Source: Sipunculus nudus
Taxonomy: Eukaryota > Annelida > Sipuncula > Golfingiida > Sipunculidae
Assembly (NCBI GenBank): GCA_026874595.1
Contig: CM049320.1
Coordinates: 15,296,488-15,360,487 of the forward strand
Direction: 5' to 3'
Length of the DNA: 64,000 nucleotides
This document shows, one piece after another, positions 59,271 to 64,000 of the stretch. The translations under genes and the position numbers were made by a program. The first letter of the stretch is position 1; every line of letters begins with the position of its first letter. The notes under the pieces are model-generated. The model was not told the DNA's origin, did not search any database, and worked only from the letters and a program-made list of their open reading frames with translations.

Positions 59271-60210
59271 AAAAAAAAGGTGATTTATAGGTGTAAGGTC
59301 TTCAAACCAGGACAAACCCTTGAGGAATAATCCTAGAAATCTTGAAACCGAAAAGGCCTGATTTTGAAAATTAATGTTTGTGTCATAATTGCTATAATTG
59401 TGATAGATTGAGCTAATTTTGCAAATGGCTTTCTAATCATCTCATTTTGGAATTATGAATTGGGTAATGACAACTTAATAACGACAGATTAAAATTCATA
59501 CATAATTAAACGACGATGCAAGGGCCGTAATATTATTAAATTTTAAAAAATCTTCGCTTTTAGACAAGGGTAGATCTTATTACAATTGGTAAACTGAGTG
59601 ATACCAACCGTCAGCTGGGCGGGCAGGTTCATTTATAACATGTTCTAAATTTCAAAATTAAATGTCAAATGTAACTTCGTAATGTAAAAACGAATTTTGA
59701 TAATCCAGTGAAAGTAAATGAAACATTAGCGACAAAGTTAAATAATCTTCTTTATCATTGCGCTTTGGAAATGTGCTGATTCATAGTGGAATTTGTAATA
59801 TTTTCCTTCAAAGATCTGATCAAGGTGAAATGCGAAATTACCAAATGATCGGGATGCGATATTAAAAGCAAGAGAAACTGATATTTTCGCGAGAAAAAAT
59901 TGGAATAAATATGTAGGTGGGGACGGATGGTATACGTGTTGTTAGGAAACATAACACCGAAAAAAAAGTTGAAAATATAATATATAGCTGCAATAATGTT
60001 ATCGTATTCCCTCGCGATTGTTTTCTTTTCCCGCAGGTCTTTAAACTCGTAACCTTGCTTGGGTTCTCTCACCGTAAAGCTTGCTTTAAATATTATCTCT
60101 TCTTCTTAAACCATGCAAAACAACCTTGCTTTTATTATCCAGTTTTTTCCACCCATAACTTTGTTTTTATATATTTTTCTTATTTTTTTTCACAGCCTCA
60201 CTTTTGGAAA
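59271..60210. other. 3' flank of the gene model; no further gene
   Basis: An ATTAAA at about 59488 is the nearest poly(A)-like signal after the stop. The rest is AT-rich. From about 60040 a degenerate ACCTTGCTTTAATATT-like phrase begins to recur. Confidence 0.45.
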
Positions 60211-60500
60211 AATGCCGCATTTCTGATAATGCCATATGGGAATAATGAGCTGCATTGGCGAAGGTCTGCGGTCGTGCTTTCCTAGTTTAATATATAATTC
60301 TCTTTTCACATAGCTTTGCTTATAGAGTGCTCTGCTTTCGCGGCCTTGCTTTAATATTCTGAGATCTTGTCTGACATTCTTGCCTTTAGTATTGAGTTGT
60401 CATGTCTGACAACTTGATTTAAAAATATTGAATTAACTTGTCCCTCTACCTTGCTTTAATACTGGAATCTGTTCTCTCAAAACTTTGCAAGTTTTAGTGG
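60040..60500 (+). repeat. Degenerate short tandem-like repeat (CCTTGCTTTA phrase)
   Basis: ACCTTGCTTGGG, AGCTTGCTTTAAATATT, ACCTTGCTTTTATT, AGCTTTGCTTATAG, GGCCTTGCTTTAATATTCTG and ACCTTGCTTTAATACTGG recur at irregular spacing. The family C tail block (60211-60288) is embedded in it. Low-confidence diverged repeat. Confidence 0.35.
60211..60288 (+). repeat. Dispersed repeat family C, tail fragment
   Basis: TGCCGCATTTCTGATAATGCC, then GGCGAAGGTCTGCGGTCGTG and CTTTCCTAGTTT match the tails of the copies at 29222-29465 and 30825-31114. Confidence 0.65.
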
Positions 60501-61748
60501 GAATAAAACTTATGAAGATTAACAAAAATTAAAAGGAGACATTTACGCCCACCGACGAGTTGTTAGACGTGAATAAAGAATTGTGGATACTAATTGCTTA
60601 ACACACTTCTTAATTTCATTTCTCGTATTTCATTTACATTTTAATCGTTACATTATTAAACACAACGTTGCTTGGACAAATTGATATTAACAAACGAAAT
60701 AACGTTCTGATCACTATTTCCTGATTAAATTATATATTTTTTTTTAAATTTAAAGTAATAAATAATTGGGTCAATTCATATTTTGTAGCGTTTATAGAAA
60801 CACTTTCAGATCAGTTCCTGTGTTGAGTATTATTTATCATATATGAAGAATATAGAAAGGCCTGGTGATTTTAATTCAAACCTTGCAAAGGACAACTTGT
60901 TGTCAATAGACGATAACTCTTTACAATCTATTTTTGAACTTTTAGAAATTTAAAATGAAGGGCGAATTTAAGTGGGAGTCTGTGAATAGAATGCTTAGCT
61001 ATAACAGAACGCTTCATTTCACATGCTTTTCAAACTTCGTATTTAAAGCCCACTTTACAGTGAGAATTCTTAATCTGGTTTTAAACGAGAGAAGGGGTTA
61101 CAGCTTTGCACATCACACCCTCGTTATGGTACTCTTCCCATTCTAAAATCCGATATATCTGCTTCTGAAAACGTCAATGCTAAAAGCATTCCGAAATGTT
61201 TTGGACCATAAAAGGGATACTGAAGCTGATTTAGTTGACATATAGAGTAGAAATAACTAACAACGTCTCATAAACCGCAAGAAAAATACACAAATCAAAC
61301 CAGGAAAAATAAAACAAATTAACTTTAACAAGCTTTTGTTAAGCTTTCAGATGAATTAAACGATGGCAAAAAAAAAATTTGGGCCTTATATTAAAAGCAG
61401 AGGCTGGTATATTAAACTAAATAGTTCTTTTCTAAAACATGAATTAATTTTTCCTGATGAAATATTTTGGCTTTTTATACACTTTGATATTTACTTTTAT
61501 GATTTATAATGATGACTAGCACAGAATCATTTCAAAGTGTAAAGAAAGTAAAGTTGATTAAAACACGTTCAATATATTTCCCAAGCAAGTGCAAAAAAAA
61601 TCTTTTAAAATATTATCTTCACAAATAAAGCAGAAATGGCTGAGACGCACCATTTTAGACGAAGAAAGGTCTACGACGCAGAGGCAGTGGTCGGAGATGG
61701 TGATAAAATTACATTTAACTAAAAATTAATATGCATCCCAATGGATAC
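60501..61748. other. No gene recognised
   Basis: AT-rich. A 28-codon frame from ATG 61646 in good start context is not supported by splice sites or similarity. Confidence 0.5.
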
Positions 61749-62194
61749 ATGCCTCCGCCATCTAGGGGTCCCTATTGTGGAAAACTAACAGGTGTGTGCA
61801 TCCACTCACCTCAAAACTAAGAGGACACGCTTCACAAACGATCTGTGAACACACTGGGCAATATCAGTCCGAGGTGCTGGGCACTCGATGGTGACCTGAA
61901 CAGGTAGCCGGGCCAGACTGATGTGGCAAAACCTTGTGTGCATTCACTCATTTCTTTTGCCCATATTTCCAGGTTCATATGTGCAAAAGTGGCCGCGTAC
62001 TTTGTGAACATTCCTTGATTACGCCCATGAACCCGAAGAGGATGCACACATATATCTAATTCTAAATTCAAGAAATGCCCTGAAAATGTCATTAGAACCT
62101 ATTCATGATTGTGTGTGTTATGTTGTGAACAAAAGCACACACTAACATACCCTCGAATGAGAATAAACGCATACCCTCCTTGCCGAGGCAATGA
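61749..62194 (-). repeat. Dispersed repeat D, copy 3
   Basis: Starts TGCCTCCGCCATCTAGGGG and ends TTGCCGAGGCAATG. Uninterrupted, so it shows the empty site for the insertion in copy 2. A minus-strand open frame here is repeat-derived. Confidence 0.75.
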
Positions 62195-62887
62195 TTGGAA
62201 AAATATATAAAAGACAATTAAATGATTTTTATATATACCTTTCTGTATTGGAATCTGCTGCATATAACACCTAAATATTGAGTATATTACGTCTGACGTT
62301 TAACCTTCATTAATACACGTCGGAAAACTTATCAATCCGTACACCTGGGGTCCATCTGAACCCCAGTAGAAATTGATGCATATTCAATGTATACTACATA
62401 AATATCGAAGTTATTTGATTAACCCATGGTTAATAAAGGCTTTTTGGACAAATGTAGAACAGAAAATACAACATATGAGAGAAAATACTTCATATAAAGG
62501 TATCTATAACATATTTTCCAAGAATTACATACATTTTTCTTCTTTGGCAGTGCTTTCTCTCAGTTTGTTCAGGCTAGCATATCAGTACTACTTATTATTG
62601 AATTTTAAGTGGTGCCATATAAAATAAAACACAACATATCCAAATAAAAAAACAAAGTCCAGAGATTTTACCTTGGAATTATAAAAATTGGTATTGGGGT
62701 CCAATTGGACCCCAAACACTGCAATTTCAAAGAAATTGATTTCAAAACAAGCAAAGGCATAATTTTATTTGACAGACAGAAAAAAGGAATGAACTGCTTC
62801 AATATTATTTTTATTTGGTTTTAAGAAACTCATCAAAAGTATCAAAGGAAATAAAAAATGAAACCAGTCTACAAGTCTTATATATCT

Positions 62888-62986
62888 TTAGCCTAACAAA
62901 CACTCGTCGCATTGTATGCTGAGGATAGAGTGATATGCGCAGGCATAATTGTCACAGATAGTGCAGCATTGGCAAATTTTCTGTCT
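62888..62986 (-). pseudogene. C-terminal cysteine-rich zinc-binding domain of a piggyBac transposase
   Basis: About 32 minus-strand codons end at TAA (62888-62890). The cysteine pattern is C-x2-C, four residues, C-x2-H, six residues, C-x2-C, followed by a three-residue tail. piggyBac transposases end in just such a small cross-brace zinc finger, which binds the element's terminal DNA. Its place near one end of a TTAA-flanked element supports the call. Confidence 0.6.
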
Positions 62987-63233
62987 GTCTGTCTGGTCTG
63001 GGACAGAGGTAGCAACGCGTTTTGGTTACTGAAGTTCCCTAGACAGCGTGTTGGTGAACATCAAGCATGCTAAGGTCTATGAAAGCTGATTTCACAGATT
63101 CTGAATTTTCCAGAGATTTTCGCAAACGTTGATGTAGAAGGCCATCATAAAGGTCTCACACAAGGACTGCAGGACAATCAGAAGTATTTTAAGATGTGAC
63201 TTCAGAACAATTTAAAGTATCTTCAGAAGTAAC

Positions 63234-63332
63234 TTAGGGACAATCAATATGATCATCGCCATCATCTTCGCCCACATCAGATGATTCACCATTTGAAGGG
63301 TCAAAGTAGCGCCCATGAATTATACTAATCGC
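63234..63332 (-). pseudogene. N-terminal acidic segment of a piggyBac transposase
   Basis: The minus-strand frame contains a run rich in Asp, Glu, Ser and Gly (a GESSDVGEDDGDD-like stretch) before a TAA. Acidic low-complexity N-termini of this kind are usual in piggyBac transposases. Between it and the cysteine-rich end only about 250 bases remain, so the DDD catalytic core has been lost. Confidence 0.45.
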
Positions 63333-63693
63333 CTAGAATATAATGTAGCTTGACTGATTCCTAACTGTGGTTGAATAGAAATATGAAATAAATGCAAAAT
63401 AATATATCCCTTAGTGGATAACAGTTTCAGAGATGTAGTATTTTGAATAAAAGAGAAAAAAATTGCACAATAATATTCTGTCGTGCATTGATTCCCACTG
63501 GTGTCCACTTGGACCCCAAGAGAATATTTTAAATACAGATCATATGGTTCAATGGAACCACACTATCTTTAACCACAATAACGACATCAATATACCTGAC
63601 AACTACCTAAAAAGAGAAAATCCAACAACTGATCATTAACAAAATATCGCAAGAAATACAGATTAAGACCCCAGGTGTACTGATGAAGGTTAA

Positions 63694-64000
63694 ATCATAC
63701 AGCAGCTTAACGATCGGTAACGGTCAGGTTGGTTTTTTTTTTTTGACCGAGGTTCAGTTTTAATGCTGCTTTGCGTTCCGTCTTTCTTTATCTCAGCAAT
63801 ATTGAATTTTATAGCTTTTTATCGATTTAGGAAATAGTCAACCAATTTAATCCAGTATGAATGAAAACTCATCATCGATACAATCGATTAATTGGGCCAA
63901 GCAAAGGTATGCCAAAGTTCTTTTTCTCAAAAAGTGACAATAAAAAAATTATTCAGGACCTTTGGTACATGCGCCATGTGACCTCTCAAAATGTTTGTAT
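63694..64000. other. No gene recognised
   Basis: AT-rich flank of the piggyBac-type element, to the end of the window. Confidence 0.5.

Larger units (their letters stand above)
62304..63689 (-). mobile_element. piggyBac-type element, internally deleted
   Basis: TTAA flanks both ends (62300-62303 and 63690-63693). The termini are inverted: CCTTCATTAATACAC on the left and CCTTCATCAGTACAC read inward from the right, 13 of 15 matching. Subterminal TGGGGTCC/GGACCCCA words occur in inverted pairs near 62346, 62695 and 63505, as in many piggyBac-like elements. The 1386-bp interior keeps only the two ends of a transposase gene on the minus strand (separate entries), so the copy can no longer mobilise itself. 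Confidence 0.75.

Noticed and set aside
1-64000. CRISPR array, phage or bacterial operon
   Set aside because: No regularly spaced short repeats with unique spacers, no dense long reading frames and no ribosome-binding sites; base composition and repeats are those of an animal genome.

Overview
This is AT-rich eukaryotic DNA, almost certainly from a marine invertebrate and most likely a bivalve mollusc. The grounds are repeat content, not a diagnostic gene. The first 3.3 kb look like a bivalve Pearl/Helitron-type element: tandem core repeats, a GACG/GACA microsatellite and a short terminal hairpin. Several dispersed repeats carry CCTCCGCC heads. There are tRNA-headed SINE remnants, a CR1/L2-like LINE 3' end and many long (AT)n tracts. 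There is no operon, no bacterial-type gene and no CRISPR array. All matches described here are by-eye alignments within the window; no database search was possible.

Layout. 1-3.3 kb: tandem-repeat Pearl/Helitron-like element. 4.2-9.3 kb: two LTRs of one LTR-retroelement family in opposite orientation (4461-5136 plus, with a polypurine tract just before it; 8503-9335 minus), with a LINE 3' end between them. 9.3-14.8 kb: mostly unique AT-rich sequence with microsatellites. 14.9-19.9 kb: a dispersed repeat split by a 4.4-kb foldback element, which itself holds a 336-bp Harbinger-like MITE. 20-27 kb: unique sequence with a small TA-flanked MITE and a tRNA-derived SINE. 27-31 kb: a third LTR copy and CCTCCGCC-type repeats. 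33-35 kb: a SINE head and the unsplit copy of the repeat that the foldback element interrupts. 39.75-44.48 kb: a recent head-to-tail tandem duplication of a 2.37-kb unit. 51-57 kb: LTR end fragment, GAGTCC-rich repeat, and a 1.5-kb foldback element built from arrays of 18-bp palindromes. 58.1-59.3 kb: the best candidate gene. 62.3-63.7 kb: a piggyBac-type element that has lost the core of its transposase gene.

Protein-coding content is sparse. The strongest case is a small four-exon gene model at 58111-59270 (plus). Its three introns all lie in phase 0, with good splice sites, but exon 2 carries an in-frame TAA. The product would be about 51 residues with exon 2, or 113 if exon 2 is skipped; I do not recognise the family. 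In the tandem duplication each copy has a TATA-like box and an ATG opening a short reading frame; both copies are disrupted. Three weaker candidate exons are listed with low confidence. Most other open frames lie in microsatellites or repeats.

The most informative feature of the window is transposon archaeology. Two nested insertions (15325-19770 and 55669-57188) can be checked against uninterrupted paralogous copies inside the same window, which fixes their boundaries and TA target-site duplications.
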